Assembly: GCA_900489925.1 (NCBI GenBank)
Contig: UEHQ01000010.1
Coordinates: forward strand, 183,871-247,870
Direction: 5' to 3'
Origin: Hyphomicrobiales bacterium
GTDB lineage: Bacteria; Pseudomonadota; Alphaproteobacteria; Rhizobiales; Rhizobiaceae
Length of the DNA stretch: 64,000 nucleotides
Each line of letters opens with the position of its first letter. Within the stretch, counting starts at the first letter, position 1. Shown piece after piece: positions 34,770 through 43,931 of this stretch. Both the position numbers and the translations under genes were made by a program. The notes under the pieces are model-generated. The model saw nothing but the letters and a program-made list of their open reading frames with translations, made no database searches and had not been told where the DNA came from.

Positions 34770-36719
34770 TCAGTTCAGCGCAGTCGGCTCAGTCATCGCT
34801 TTTGCGATCACCGAAGCGAGCTGCGCCTGTGTGAACGGCTTTGCCAACCGCAACAGCTTCTCGTCTCCGCCGGGGGGCAATTCGGCATAACCGGTGGCGA
34901 GCACCATTTTCATATCTGGCTGCAGCTTCCTGATTTCGGCTGCCAGCTGCGATCCGGTCATGCCGGGCATCGCGTGGTCTGTAATGATGAGATCGAACGG
35001 ACCGCTGCTCTGGAAGACGTCGAGCGCCTTACGCGCCGAGTGGGCCTCGACCACGGTGTATCCCAGGTCCTCCAGCATGAGCACGGTGTTCATCAGCACC
35101 AGGGCATCGTCGTCGACCGCAAGCACCGTCAGGGGTTGGTCTACGCTCGTCGTCGGGGCGTCACTTGGCGCTGGCTCCTTCTCCTGGCCGTCCTCGGCCA
35201 CTGGAAGCCACAGCTCAGCCACCGTCCCCCGGCCCACAGCAGACCGCAGGACGAGTTTACCGCCGGATTGCCCCATCAGGCCCTGCACCATGGAGAGGCC
35301 GAGCCCCGTCCCCTTGCCGACGCCCTTCGTCGTAAAGAACGGCGTGGTGGAGTTCTGAAGCGTCTCCGCGTCCATTCCCTGCCCAGAGTCCTCTATCGAC
35401 AGGCAAACATACCCGCCGGGATTCAACTGGGAAGCATCATTGGCGCCCACCTTGACCGGACGCGCGGACAGTACAAGGGCACCTCCATCCGGCATCGCGT
35501 CGCGCGCGTTGACGACAAGATTCAGGATGGCGCTCTCAAGCTGGTTGGGATCGGACGTCACCAGCGGCAGCGCGGCGGCGAATCGGCTCTCGATCGAGAT
35601 CGTGGGGCCGATCGAGCGCTGCAGCATGTCCATCATGCCCTGAATGAGATCGATGACGTCTACGGCGACCAGCTTGAGCTCCTGCCGCCGTGAGAAGGCC
35701 AGCATACGCTGCGTGAGGCTGGCGCCGCGCTGAGCGCCCTGGATCGCATTGTCGAGCAACGGCGTGATGTCCTGGCCGTCGGCGGCGCGCTTACGGGCGA
35801 TCTCGAGGCTCCCCAGTACTGCGGTCAGCAAGTTGTTGAAGTCGTGCGCGATACCGCCGGTGAGCTGCCCCACCGCTTCCATCTTCTGGGCGTGAAAAAG
35901 TTCCTCGCGCGCGCGCTCCAGCGCATTCTGCGCATTCAGCTTTTCCGTGATGTCGCGCGTTATCTTGGCGTAGCCCAGAAGGCGCCCGTCGCCGTCGCGG
36001 ATGGCGTCGATGACGACACTGGCCCAGAATCGCGAGCCATCCTTGCGGACCCGCCATCCTTCCTTCTCAAACCGGCCGACGTCGGACGCTGTCTGCAAGG
36101 CCTTGCCAGGCATGTTAGCGGCCCGATCCTCTTCTGTGTAGAAGGTCGAAAAGTGTTTTCCGACGATCTCGCAGTCGGTGTACCCCTTGATGCGTTCGGC
36201 TCCCGAGTTCCAGCTCGAAACATGGCCACCGGGATCGAGCATATAGATTGCGTAGTCGGTGACGCCTTGGACCAGCAGCTGAAATTGCTTCTCGCTCTGC
36301 TGAAGTTCCGATTGCGCCGTTTTGCGTTCCGAAAGATCCTGGGTGAGAACCGCGAAACCGAGGATATCGCCCGACGCGCCATAGACGGCGTCAATAATCG
36401 CACTCGCCCAATAGCGCGTGCCGTCCTGCCTCAGACGCCAGCCTTCGCTTTGCGAGCGACCATCGAGCCGGGCGGTGGCCAGCGCCCGCTCAGGGAGCCC
36501 CGCAGCACGGTCTTCGGGTGAGTAAAAGCACACGAAACTGCGGCCGATGATTTCGCTCTTGGAATATCCGTTCGCCCGTTCAGCGCCGGCATCCCAGCTG
36601 CTGACGCCGCCTGCGGCATCCAGGAAATAGATCGTATAGTCCGCCAGTCCGTCTACGTTATGGCGATATCGCTCATCGTAGGCGGACGCGATCGTCGCAG
36701 TCGAAGCCGTCGCTGACAT
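34770..36719 (-). CDS. PAS hybrid histidine kinase
   Basis: The start is ATG 36719 (MSATASTATIASAYDE), giving 649 residues. Order: PAS 1 (about 25-140; DYTIYFLDAAGGVSSWD and GYSKSEIIG), PAS 2 (about 145-270; DYAIYMLDPGGHVSSWN), HisKA with the phospho-His in GGIAHDFNNLLTAVLGSLE (about 310), HATPase with LESAILNLVVNARDAMP and GKGTGLGLSMVQGL, and a receiver domain with phospho-Asp in LIITDHAMPG. No membrane span, so it is cytoplasmic. The signal is unknown; no partner regulator gene is adjacent. Confidence 0.92.
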   Translation of the reverse strand: MSATASTATIASAYDERYRHNVDGLADYTIYFLDAAGGVSSWDAGAERANGYSKSEIIGRSFVCFYSPEDRAAGLPERALATARLDGRSQSEGWRLRQDGTRYWASAIIDAVYGASGDILGFAVLTQDLSERKTAQSELQQSEKQFQLLVQGVTDYAIYMLDPGGHVSSWNSGAERIKGYTDCEIVGKHFSTFYTEEDRAANMPGKALQTASDVGRFEKEGWRVRKDGSRFWASVVIDAIRDGDGRLLGYAKITRDITEKLNAQNALERAREELFHAQKMEAVGQLTGGIAHDFNNLLTAVLGSLEIARKRAADGQDITPLLDNAIQGAQRGASLTQRMLAFSRRQELKLVAVDVIDLIQGMMDMLQRSIGPTISIESRFAAALPLVTSDPNQLESAILNLVVNARDAMPDGGALVLSARPVKVGANDASQLNPGGYVCLSIEDSGQGMDAETLQNSTTPFFTTKGVGKGTGLGLSMVQGLMGQSGGKLVLRSAVGRGTVAELWLPVAEDGQEKEPAPSDAPTTSVDQPLTVLAVDDDALVLMNTVLMLEDLGYTVVEAHSARKALDVFQSSGPFDLIITDHAMPGMTGSQLAAEIRKLQPDMKMVLATGYAELPPGGDEKLLRLAKPFTQAQLASVIAKAMTEPTALN

Positions 36720-36843
36720 GTTTCCCTCAAGGTGTTTAGCCGGTGATAACTCGGCGCTTGAAGAAAAGTTCCGCGAACACGAAAACAAATGTGCCGCAAG
36801 GCAGGCAGAAAGCCACCTTCTGCTTGGCTAGCGAGGCTTCGGA

Positions 36844-38067
36844 TTAGCCTTGTAATGTCTTGACCTTACGAAGATCGGGGAACAGTCTCGCCCACAAGAG
36901 CACCACAACGATGGTGCCGACGCCGCCGATCACGCCGGCTGCAACCGGACCCATGACGCCCGCGAGCATGCCGGATTCGAATTCACCAAGCTGGTTGGAC
37001 GTCCCGATAAAGAGCGAATTGACCGCATTGACACGGCCGCGCATCTCGTCCGGGGTCAGCAGCTGCATAAGGGAGCTGCGCACGACAACGCTGACCGTGT
37101 CGGACGCACCGACCACCAGCAAGGCGGCGATCGACAGCGCGATGTTCGTCGACAGCGCGAAAACCACCGTCGCGACGCCAAACACCGCGACGGCCGAGAG
37201 CATCTTGGCGCCGACCTTGCTGGTCAGCGGACGCCGCGCCAGAACGATGGACATGGCCAGCGCCCCAATCGCAGGCGCGGCACGCAGCAGCCCAAGCCCC
37301 CAGGGTCCGGCATGGAGAATGTCGCGGGCAAACATCGGCAGCAGCGCGGTCGCCCCGCCGAGAAGAACTGCGAACAGATCGAGCGAAATGGTACCCAGCA
37401 TGACCGGTCGGCTCTTGATGAAGGATACACCGGCGAAGATCGATGTAAGGGTCACCGGTTCACGCTTGGCCGGTGTCCATTCCATCCGGATGGAGATGAC
37501 GTTGATGCTTGCGATTGCAAAGAGCACGCTTGCGACCACAAAGGGCGCAACAGGGTCGATACCGTAGAGCAGTCCGCCCAGCGATGGGCCGACAATCAAC
37601 GCCGTCTGCATCATCGAGGTCGAGGTTGCGATCGCCCGCTGCAGCATCGACGACGGCATGATGCTTGGGAGCAGCGCCGCCATCGTTGGCCGCTCGAAGG
37701 CGACTGTCGCTCCGAGGATCGTGACAGCCGACAATATTCCCGCTGGCGCCAGCCAGTTCTGCCAGCAACCAACCGCCAAAAACGCCGAGACGACCGCCTG
37801 GATCAGCTGACACGCCAGGCCGATGCGCCGCCGGTCGAAACGGTCGGCGACGTGGCCAACGACGAAGGTCAGCACGACCATCGGCAGGAACTGGCAGAGG
37901 CCGACAAGGGCCAACGCGAAGGCACTATGAGTCTGATCGTAGATCATCCAGCCCATCGCGATGGCGACGCATTGGAATGACAGGGAAGAAAAGACGCGGG
38001 AGGCTGCGAAATTCAGATAGCCGGGGTGACGCAGAACGCTGTCCTGCCGGGCTTGAAGTGTATCCAT
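36844..38067 (-). CDS. MFS transporter (EntS-like exporter fold)
   Basis: This 407-residue major facilitator protein has about twelve spans. Visible signatures are FASRVFSSLSFQCVAIAMGWMIYD at the N-terminus, VVGHVADRFDRRRIGLACQ (the conserved loop between spans 2 and 3) and PDEMRGRVNAVNSLFIGTSNQLGEFESG (approximate) in the second half, the last typical of the EntS/MFS_3 group. It is probably a proton-coupled drug or siderophore exporter. The substrate is not known. It is located downstream of the hybrid kinase, same strand, gap 124 bases. Confidence 0.85.
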   Translation of the reverse strand: MDTLQARQDSVLRHPGYLNFAASRVFSSLSFQCVAIAMGWMIYDQTHSAFALALVGLCQFLPMVVLTFVVGHVADRFDRRRIGLACQLIQAVVSAFLAVGCWQNWLAPAGILSAVTILGATVAFERPTMAALLPSIMPSSMLQRAIATSTSMMQTALIVGPSLGGLLYGIDPVAPFVVASVLFAIASINVISIRMEWTPAKREPVTLTSIFAGVSFIKSRPVMLGTISLDLFAVLLGGATALLPMFARDILHAGPWGLGLLRAAPAIGALAMSIVLARRPLTSKVGAKMLSAVAVFGVATVVFALSTNIALSIAALLVVGASDTVSVVVRSSLMQLLTPDEMRGRVNAVNSLFIGTSNQLGEFESGMLAGVMGPVAAGVIGGVGTIVVVLLWARLFPDLRKVKTLQG

Positions 38068-38255
38068 TGAGCGACTGTCCGGCGCGAGATCAATAGCGCC
38101 CTAATGAGTGTTGTCTGACGCGCCCTTTCTACCTCAATAGACCGCTTGTCAACGGCAGCAACCGGTTTCGCGGCTGGCCTCGCAAGATTGTGTTTGCTTA
38201 CCCAACACTGCGGCTTCACGGGCGCGCATCATAAAACTTGAAGATCACTCGGATA

Positions 38256-38729
38256 TCAGGAGAGCCCCTGGAGGATTTGCCGAAGGCCCGGTTGGGCGAC
38301 TTCACGGGCTGCGACATCGATCGAAACCCACTGCGTGCGGCGTATGCCCTTCTCCGGGAAGTCTCGCAAGACCTCAACGACAGCCAGCATATGAACCTCG
38401 ACACGATAGGTCAGGACGCCGCTGTCCTTTGTGTAGGTGAATGATCCAACGATCTTCTTCGCCACCTTCCCCCGGATACCTGCTTCCTCAAAAGCTTCGC
38501 GGGTGGCTGTCTCGCGGGTGGTTTCGCCGGGTTCGATGTGTCCCTTCGGTATGCCCCATCGTCCGTTGCGACGACTACCGATCAGCAGGACCTCAAGCGG
38601 CTGTTTCGCCTTCTTCCTGAAACAGATCGCGCCGGCCTGAGCGATTTCCCTTTGGGCTGCCTCATGGGGACGAGGTAACGCGATACCGACATCGGTTGGC
38701 GTTTCGACCAAGGGCTGCTCATCTGCCAT
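38256..38729 (-). CDS. Nudix hydrolase
   Basis: This 157-residue protein has a complete Nudix box at about residues 60-82: [23 protein letters not shown], i.e. G-x5-E-x7-REUxEExGU. The flanking [26 protein letters not shown] and the C-terminal [19 protein letters not shown] fit the diphosphoinositol/MutT-like subgroup. It hydrolyses a nucleoside diphosphate derivative; the substrate is not predictable. It stands alone. Confidence 0.9.
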   Translation of the reverse strand: MADEQPLVETPTDVGIALPRPHEAAQREIAQAGAICFRKKAKQPLEVLLIGSRRNGRWGIPKGHIEPGETTRETATREAFEEAGIRGKVAKKIVGSFTYTKDSGVLTYRVEVHMLAVVEVLRDFPEKGIRRTQWVSIDVAAREVAQPGLRQILQGLS

Positions 38730-38935
38730 GGTTGCTCCTGCTTGCGTGCCGCAAAGCGATCAATGGCCATTCTTGCCGAGCGCTGCATCGCATTGCGATG
38801 TTCGCGTCTGTCTGTGACAGGTGGATGACAGGCGGCCCGGTTGCCAGAAGAAGGTTCGCCACTTTTCCGCCACGCTCGCGACATCTGCCCGTTGCAACCG
38901 TCAGGTAGGTTCTCCCCATCAAGGGAGTAGACACC

Positions 38936-39133
38936 ATGCAGGACATGACGATATCCGAGATCTTGCGGGACCCGCTCATCAGGCAGGTGCTCCATGCCGA
39001 CGGTACCAGCCTCACTTCGTTCGCCCGGTTGCTGAAGACCGCAGCCCGAGAACGCCGTGCAAGGCAGGCCCATGAGAATTCGGGCGACGACGCCATGCAA
39101 TTCTTGCCGACAAAGCCCCTCTCGACACATTAA
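38936..39133 (+). CDS. Small conserved hypothetical protein
   Basis: This 65-residue protein reads MQDMTISEILRDPLIRQVLHADG, then a helix SFARLLKTAARERRAR. Short proteins with the SEILRDPLIRQ head are frequent in Rhizobium and have no assigned function. It is preceded by AGGGAGTAGACACC. It converges on the RBBP9-type hydrolase gene. Confidence 0.65.
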   Translation: MQDMTISEILRDPLIRQVLHADGTSLTSFARLLKTAARERRARQAHENSGDDAMQFLPTKPLSTH

Positions 39134-39176
39134 GCAAATTGCGCGTGCTTACCGGCAACGGTCGAGCACGCGCTGC

Positions 39177-39734
39177 TCAGGCACGTCGCCGGGGAGCCTT
39201 TGCGCGCTCCTTCAGATTGTCCAACAACGCGTAGCCGCCAGCCCAGCGACCAAAACCGCTGGCAATGTTGATATGGCCGGCAAGCCCGATGTTTTTCAGC
39301 TCGGTCTTCCAAAGGCGGGCATAGAGTGTCAGCCGATCGAGTTCCATGTAGTGGTCGTTCAGGCTGCCAACCGTGATGCTCGGGAACGGCAGCGCGCGCG
39401 TCGGCATCGTGCCGAATCTTATTGCGCCGGGATGCCGCTTTTCCGTCGCAGGCAGATCGCAGGGGGCGACGAGCAGCGCGCCCTTGATGCGGTAGGATGA
39501 TGGCCTATCGGCAAGCTTGGCGGTCAGGATGCAGCCGAGGCTGTGAGCGACAATGAAGGCCTCTCCCTGCTCGACAAGAGCCGCTTCGAGCCGGTCTACC
39601 CATTGGTCGACGATAGGAGCGTGCCAGTTGTCCTGCTCAACGATAAAGCTGTCCGGATCATCTTCGACCCAGAAGCGCTGCCAGTGGCCTGCATCCGATC
39701 CGTCCAGTCCAGGGACGACGAGAGTCGCGGTCAT
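39177..39734 (-). CDS. RBBP9/YdeN-type alpha/beta hydrolase
   Basis: This 185-residue protein has the RBBP9 layout: TLVVPGLDGSDAGHWQRFWV at the N-terminus, the nucleophile elbow in IVAHSLGCILTAKLA (about residues 60-74), and an expected catalytic His near the C-terminus in LAGHINIASGFGRW. The family has serine hydrolase activity on unknown substrates. It lies immediately upstream of a small coiled-coil gene on the same strand (gap 9 bases). Confidence 0.9.
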   Translation of the reverse strand: MTATLVVPGLDGSDAGHWQRFWVEDDPDSFIVEQDNWHAPIVDQWVDRLEAALVEQGEAFIVAHSLGCILTAKLADRPSSYRIKGALLVAPCDLPATEKRHPGAIRFGTMPTRALPFPSITVGSLNDHYMELDRLTLYARLWKTELKNIGLAGHINIASGFGRWAGGYALLDNLKERAKAPRRRA

Positions 39735-39743
39735 TTTGCGTGC

Positions 39744-39944
39744 CTAAAGGTCGAAGTAGCGCGGACGATGTTCTAGGGCGGAGATTTCCTCCCTCACCTC
39801 AAGAATACGTTCCCGCAGATCCCGTTCCGTGCCGTCATCAATATCCTCGCCGCCGAGACAAAAGCGTGCTTCATGGAGGTCAAGCCTCGCTTCCAATTGG
39901 TCGCGTATGGCGCAAAGGCGGTCAAACTGTCGAACAATGCTCAT
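39744..39944 (-). CDS. Small coiled-coil protein
   Basis: This 66-residue protein starts at ATG 39944, with GGAGAAAAGC as ribosome site. The sequence is mostly a heptad-like helix (FDRLCAIRDQLEARLDLHEARF, then RERILEVREEISALE). It precedes the RBBP9-type gene by 9 bases, so the two are co-transcribed. No known family; function unknown. Confidence 0.7.
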   Translation of the reverse strand: MSIVRQFDRLCAIRDQLEARLDLHEARFCLGGEDIDDGTERDLRERILEVREEISALEHRPRYFDL

Positions 39945-40160
39945 GCTTTTCTCCTGTCGGTCCGCACCGGCTTCGATACTGGCACGATTATTGTCTATGT
40001 TTTTAATGGACTAAAGAAACAACACTCCACGCCTGGGGCGAAGCTTAGAAAATCCATGTCGAACGGCAGACCGCGCATTCGCTATTGCCGGCATCACTTG
40101 TACCCCGCTAACAACAGCGCGACAGACGGCGGAATTCTCTCCGCATCCGACTGAAACCTT

Positions 40161-40190
40161 TGATCCAGATCCTTCGTCCATCCGTAACAG
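40161..40190 (+). promoter_or_regulatory. Putative RpoE (ECF11)-type promoter of the photolyase operon
   Basis: TGATCC at 40161, an 18-base spacer and TAACAG at 40185 match the -35 TGATCC and TAAGA-type -10 of the sigma-E/ChrR regulon of Rhodobacter. It lies 22 bases before the photolyase start. Photolyase and cyclopropane-fatty-acid genes are classic members of this regulon. Confidence 0.6.
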
Positions 40191-40211
40191 GATGAAACTG
40201 AAAAAACGGGA

Positions 40212-41666
40212 ATGGCATCATTGGCAGACGACACGGAAAAGCCGGTAATAGTTTGGTTCCGCAAGGATTTGCGCCTCGACGACAATCATGCGCTCAACGC
40301 AGCATGCCAATCGAGGAGACCGGTGATCGGGCTCTACATCAGGGAGCCGGAAACTGCGGGGACAGGCCCGCTCGGGGCCGCGCAAGCCTGGTGGCTTCAT
40401 CATTCGCTGGAGCGGCTCGATGCATCGCTCACCGCCCTCGGCGGCAGGCTTGTGTTGACCTCCGGCAATGCGTTTGAGGTCTTGAGCAATCTCATCGAAT
40501 CCACAGGAGCCCGGATGGTCGTGTGGAATCGCCGCTACGAGCCGGCGGGCATGGCGATCGACCATCGCATCCTGCGCGAATTGGAAAGACGGCATGTTGA
40601 TGCCAGAGATTTCGGCGGCCAGCTTCTGCATGAACCATCGAAACTGCTGACCAAGACTGGACAGCCCTATCGTGTCTACACGCCGTTCTGGCGCGCCTTC
40701 GAAAGTACCCCCGAACCTCATCGTCCGCTCGACGCGCCCTCTTCGATCAAGTTTGCCGCGCATCAGCCTAGATCGGAACACCTGTCGTCGTGGAAGCTTC
40801 TGCCGGTGAAACCAGACTGGGCGGGCGAATTCGCCGAGATCTGGGAACCCGGCGAGGAAGCGGCGCGGGCGAAACTGGACGATTTCCTGGACGGCGCCAT
40901 GCAAGGCTACAAGGAGCAACGGGACTTTCCCGCAAAGCAGGCAACATCGATGCTCTCCCCATACCTTGCGCTGGGGCTCATCTCGCCTGCCCGTATATGG
41001 GAGGCGACGCGCGGTCTGCCGCTATCGCCGGACGATATCATCCATTTCCGCAAGGAACTGGTTTGGAGAGAGTTTTCCTACCACCTGCTCTATCACTTCC
41101 CGAAGCTTCCCTACTGCAACTGGAATGATCGCTTCGATGGATTCAGCTGGCAGAACGATGCGAGGCAATTCAGGCTTTGGACACGCGGCCAGACCGGTTA
41201 CCCGATCGTCGACGCCGGCATGCGACAGCTTTGGCGGCATGGCTTTATGCACAATCGGGTGCGCATGATCGTCGCGTCCTTCCTCGTCAAGGATCTGCTG
41301 ATCGACTGGCGTCGCGGCGAAGGCTGGTTTCGCGATACCTTGATCGATGCCGATCCTGCAAGCAATGCGGCGAGCTGGCAGTGGGTAGCGGGTTCAGGGG
41401 CCGATGCCGCGCCATTCTTCCGGATCTTCAATCCCATTCTCCAGGGCGAGAAATTCGATCCGGATGGGGATTATGTGCGCGAATTCGTGCCGGAACTGGC
41501 AAAACTCGAGAGCAAATACATTCACCGGCCGTTCGAAGCACCGGCAAGCGTGCTGGACAAGGCCGGCGTCAGACTCGGCGAGACATACCCGAGACCCATG
41601 GTTGACCACGCCACCGCCCGGGACGGAGCGCTTAAGGCGTACAACGCCACTAAGGCTGCCGCATGA
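40212..41666 (+). CDS. phrB: Deoxyribodipyrimidine photolyase (class I)
   Basis: This 484-residue protein repairs cyclobutane pyrimidine dimers with blue light. The N-terminal antenna domain begins IVWFRKDLRLDDNHALNAA. The FAD-binding core contains WREFSYHLLYHFP and GYPIVDAGMRQLWRHGFMHNR. The long C-terminal stretch WQWVAGSGADAAPFFRIFNP is the flavin-site block of class I enzymes. The start ATG at 40212 lies just downstream of the putative RpoE-type promoter. The stop overlaps the start of the FAD oxidoreductase gene (41663), so the operon is tight. Confidence 0.95.
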   Translation: MASLADDTEKPVIVWFRKDLRLDDNHALNAACQSRRPVIGLYIREPETAGTGPLGAAQAWWLHHSLERLDASLTALGGRLVLTSGNAFEVLSNLIESTGARMVVWNRRYEPAGMAIDHRILRELERRHVDARDFGGQLLHEPSKLLTKTGQPYRVYTPFWRAFESTPEPHRPLDAPSSIKFAAHQPRSEHLSSWKLLPVKPDWAGEFAEIWEPGEEAARAKLDDFLDGAMQGYKEQRDFPAKQATSMLSPYLALGLISPARIWEATRGLPLSPDDIIHFRKELVWREFSYHLLYHFPKLPYCNWNDRFDGFSWQNDARQFRLWTRGQTGYPIVDAGMRQLWRHGFMHNRVRMIVASFLVKDLLIDWRRGEGWFRDTLIDADPASNAASWQWVAGSGADAAPFFRIFNPILQGEKFDPDGDYVREFVPELAKLESKYIHRPFEAPASVLDKAGVRLGETYPRPMVDHATARDGALKAYNATKAAA

Positions 41667-43000
41667 ACGCACATTTTCAGCAGCCTCAGCGACGCCTGAA
41701 GATCGCCGTGATCGGCTCCGGCATTTCGGGTGCATCCGCTGCCTGGGCTCTCAATCCGCTGCACGAAGTCACGCTCTATGAGAAGAGCCCGCGCGCAGGT
41801 GGTCACACGGCCACGGTCGACGTGGACTATGATGGCGTGCGCATCCCGGTCGACACAGGATTTATCGTCTACAACGAACCCAACTATCCGAACCTGACGG
41901 CGCTGTTTGCCTGGCTTGGCGTCCACACCCATGCCAGCGACATGAGCTTTTCGCTCTCGCTCGATCACGGCAAGCTCGAGTGGAGCGGCGGCGGCCTCTC
42001 ATCGATCTTCGCGCAGAAACGCAATCTGTTGCGGCCGACCTTCCTCCTGATGATCCGCGAAATTCTCCGGTTCAACCGGATGTGCCTTCGGGATCGCGCC
42101 GAAGGGCACCTGGCTGCCCGGTCTCTCGGCGACTATCTCGACTGGCGCGGTTTTTCGCCGGGCTTCACGAACAACTATCTCGTTCCGATGGCGGCCGCCA
42201 TCTGGTCGAGCCCAGCGGAAAAGATGCTTCAGTTTCCCGCGGAGCAATTCGTCAACTTCTTCGACAACCACAGGCTCATCTACAGCAAGCAGCACCAATG
42301 GCGTACCGTTACCGGCGGCAGCCGCAACTATCTGGAAAAGCTACTGACACCGCTCGGTGACAAGCTGCGGCTCGGCGTTGGCGTCCGTGGCGTCATGCGC
42401 GATCAGGCGGGCGTGACTGTCATCGACGAAAGCGGCGCGGAGGAGAGGTTCGACAAGGTCATCTTCGCAACCCACAGCGATCAAACAAGCCGGATGCTGA
42501 TCGACGCCAGCGACCAGGAAAGAAAATTGCTGGCTGCGATCCCCTATCAACCGAACAGGGTGGTCCTGCATCGGGATATCGACCTGATGCCCCAGCGCCA
42601 GAAAGTGTGGGCCTCCTGGAATTATCTGCGCTCGAGCAGGGCAAGCGGCGAAGCAGGCGTTGCCGTCACCTACTGGATGAACCGGCTGCAGGGAATCGAC
42701 CCGCGATGCCCGTTGTTCGTGACGCTCAATCCCGAGCGCGAGCCGGATGCCCGGAAAGTATTCGCAGAGTTCACCTATGAGCATCCGCAGTTTTCGGCCG
42801 ATAGCATTGCCGCGCAAAAAGCCCTTGCCGGCATCCAGGGAAAGAACCACAGCTATTTTGCGGGCGCCTGGACCGGCCACGGATTTCACGAAGACGGCCT
42901 TGTCTCCGGGCTGGCTGCAGCCGCCGCGCTGGGGGCAACGGCGCCGTGGAAAGCGAGCGATCAACATTCGCGCGAGAGGCAACTGGACGACGTCGCATGA
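41663..43000 (+). CDS. FAD-dependent amine-oxidase-like protein
   Basis: This 445-residue flavoprotein has the Rossmann motif KIAVIGSGISGASAAWAL at about residues 12-29 and GFIVYNEPNYPNLTALFAWLG, typical of the NAD(P)/FAD protein found next to photolyase and DUF1365. It lacks the metal and substrate motifs that would name a substrate. In Rhodobacter-like regulons this gene is part of the singlet-oxygen response with cfa-like genes. Overlaps: phrB stop upstream and DUF1365 start downstream (ATGA). Confidence 0.9.
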   Translation: MNAHFQQPQRRLKIAVIGSGISGASAAWALNPLHEVTLYEKSPRAGGHTATVDVDYDGVRIPVDTGFIVYNEPNYPNLTALFAWLGVHTHASDMSFSLSLDHGKLEWSGGGLSSIFAQKRNLLRPTFLLMIREILRFNRMCLRDRAEGHLAARSLGDYLDWRGFSPGFTNNYLVPMAAAIWSSPAEKMLQFPAEQFVNFFDNHRLIYSKQHQWRTVTGGSRNYLEKLLTPLGDKLRLGVGVRGVMRDQAGVTVIDESGAEERFDKVIFATHSDQTSRMLIDASDQERKLLAAIPYQPNRVVLHRDIDLMPQRQKVWASWNYLRSSRASGEAGVAVTYWMNRLQGIDPRCPLFVTLNPEREPDARKVFAEFTYEHPQFSADSIAAQKALAGIQGKNHSYFAGAWTGHGFHEDGLVSGLAAAAALGATAPWKASDQHSRERQLDDVA

Positions 43001-43839
43001 TTGCTGGAACGGCAAGCCTTGGTATGAGCATGGAGAGCAACGGTCCACCGCCGACTGACCCTGCATGCCTTTATGTCGGCGATGTCATGCACCAGCGGAT
43101 GAAGCCCTTTGGTCACCGATTCCGCTACAGGGTCTTTTCCCTCTGCATCGACCTAGACCGCCTCGTAGAGGCAGATCGCGTATCGCGCCTCTTCTCCGTC
43201 AATGGTCGAAATCTCGTTTCGTTTCATGAAAGCGACCATTCCGGCGAGCAGCCGATAAGGGCATACACGGACGAACTTCTTGCAAGGGTCGGCTTGCGCG
43301 CCAAGCGTATATTCCTGGTCTGCTACCCCCGCATTGTCGGGCACGTCTTCAACCCATTGTCGGTCTACTACGCTTACGACGATCGCGACGTGCTAACGGC
43401 CATGATCTACGAGGTGCGCAATACCTTCGGCGAGCGTCACACCTATCTGTGCCCCGTCGGCGAGACACAGCTGTCCGAAGCAGGCGTACGCCAGAGCTGC
43501 GACAAGCTTTTCCACGTCTCACCCTTCATCGGCATGGATATGCGGTATCATTTCCGGATGTTGCCGCCTGGCAAGGAGATCCGCTGGCGTATTCTGGAAA
43601 CGGACACGGATGGCCCCTTGCTTGCGGCGACATTCTCGGGCCGCCAGTTTCCGCTCACGACACATACGCTGGGAAGGCTTGTGGTGCGTATTCCCTTCCT
43701 GACATTCAAGATCCTCGGTGGCATTCATTGGGAAGCGTTGAAGCTCTGGTTGAAAGGAGCGCGCTATATTTCACGTCCCCCACCGCCACCGCCGGTCAGC
43801 ATCACGCCTCTTTATGAGGTTGCGAAGGCAGCAGAATGA
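42997..43839 (+). CDS. DUF1365 protein
   Basis: This 280-residue protein starts at ATG 42997, overlapping the oxidoreductase stop (ATGA). The conserved DUF1365 core is visible: CLYVGDVMHQRMKPFGHRFRYRVFSL near residue 25, then NPLSVYYAYDDRDVLTAMIYEVRNTFGERHTYL, and FHVSPFIGMDMRYHFRM. The family is paired with this flavoprotein and a cyclopropane-fatty-acid-like synthase in many proteobacteria and is thought to take part in lipid modification, e.g. furan fatty acids under singlet oxygen; the exact step is not proven. Confidence 0.92.
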   Translation: MIAGTASLGMSMESNGPPPTDPACLYVGDVMHQRMKPFGHRFRYRVFSLCIDLDRLVEADRVSRLFSVNGRNLVSFHESDHSGEQPIRAYTDELLARVGLRAKRIFLVCYPRIVGHVFNPLSVYYAYDDRDVLTAMIYEVRNTFGERHTYLCPVGETQLSEAGVRQSCDKLFHVSPFIGMDMRYHFRMLPPGKEIRWRILETDTDGPLLAATFSGRQFPLTTHTLGRLVVRIPFLTFKILGGIHWEALKLWLKGARYISRPPPPPPVSITPLYEVAKAAE

Positions 43840-43931
43840 CATTAGCGTTCTGATATATCGCCGGGGGGCGGGGTATTCCAACGGATCGTCGTCCTTAGCC
43901 GGCAAAAAGAATAATGCCGGAGGAGAAAATT

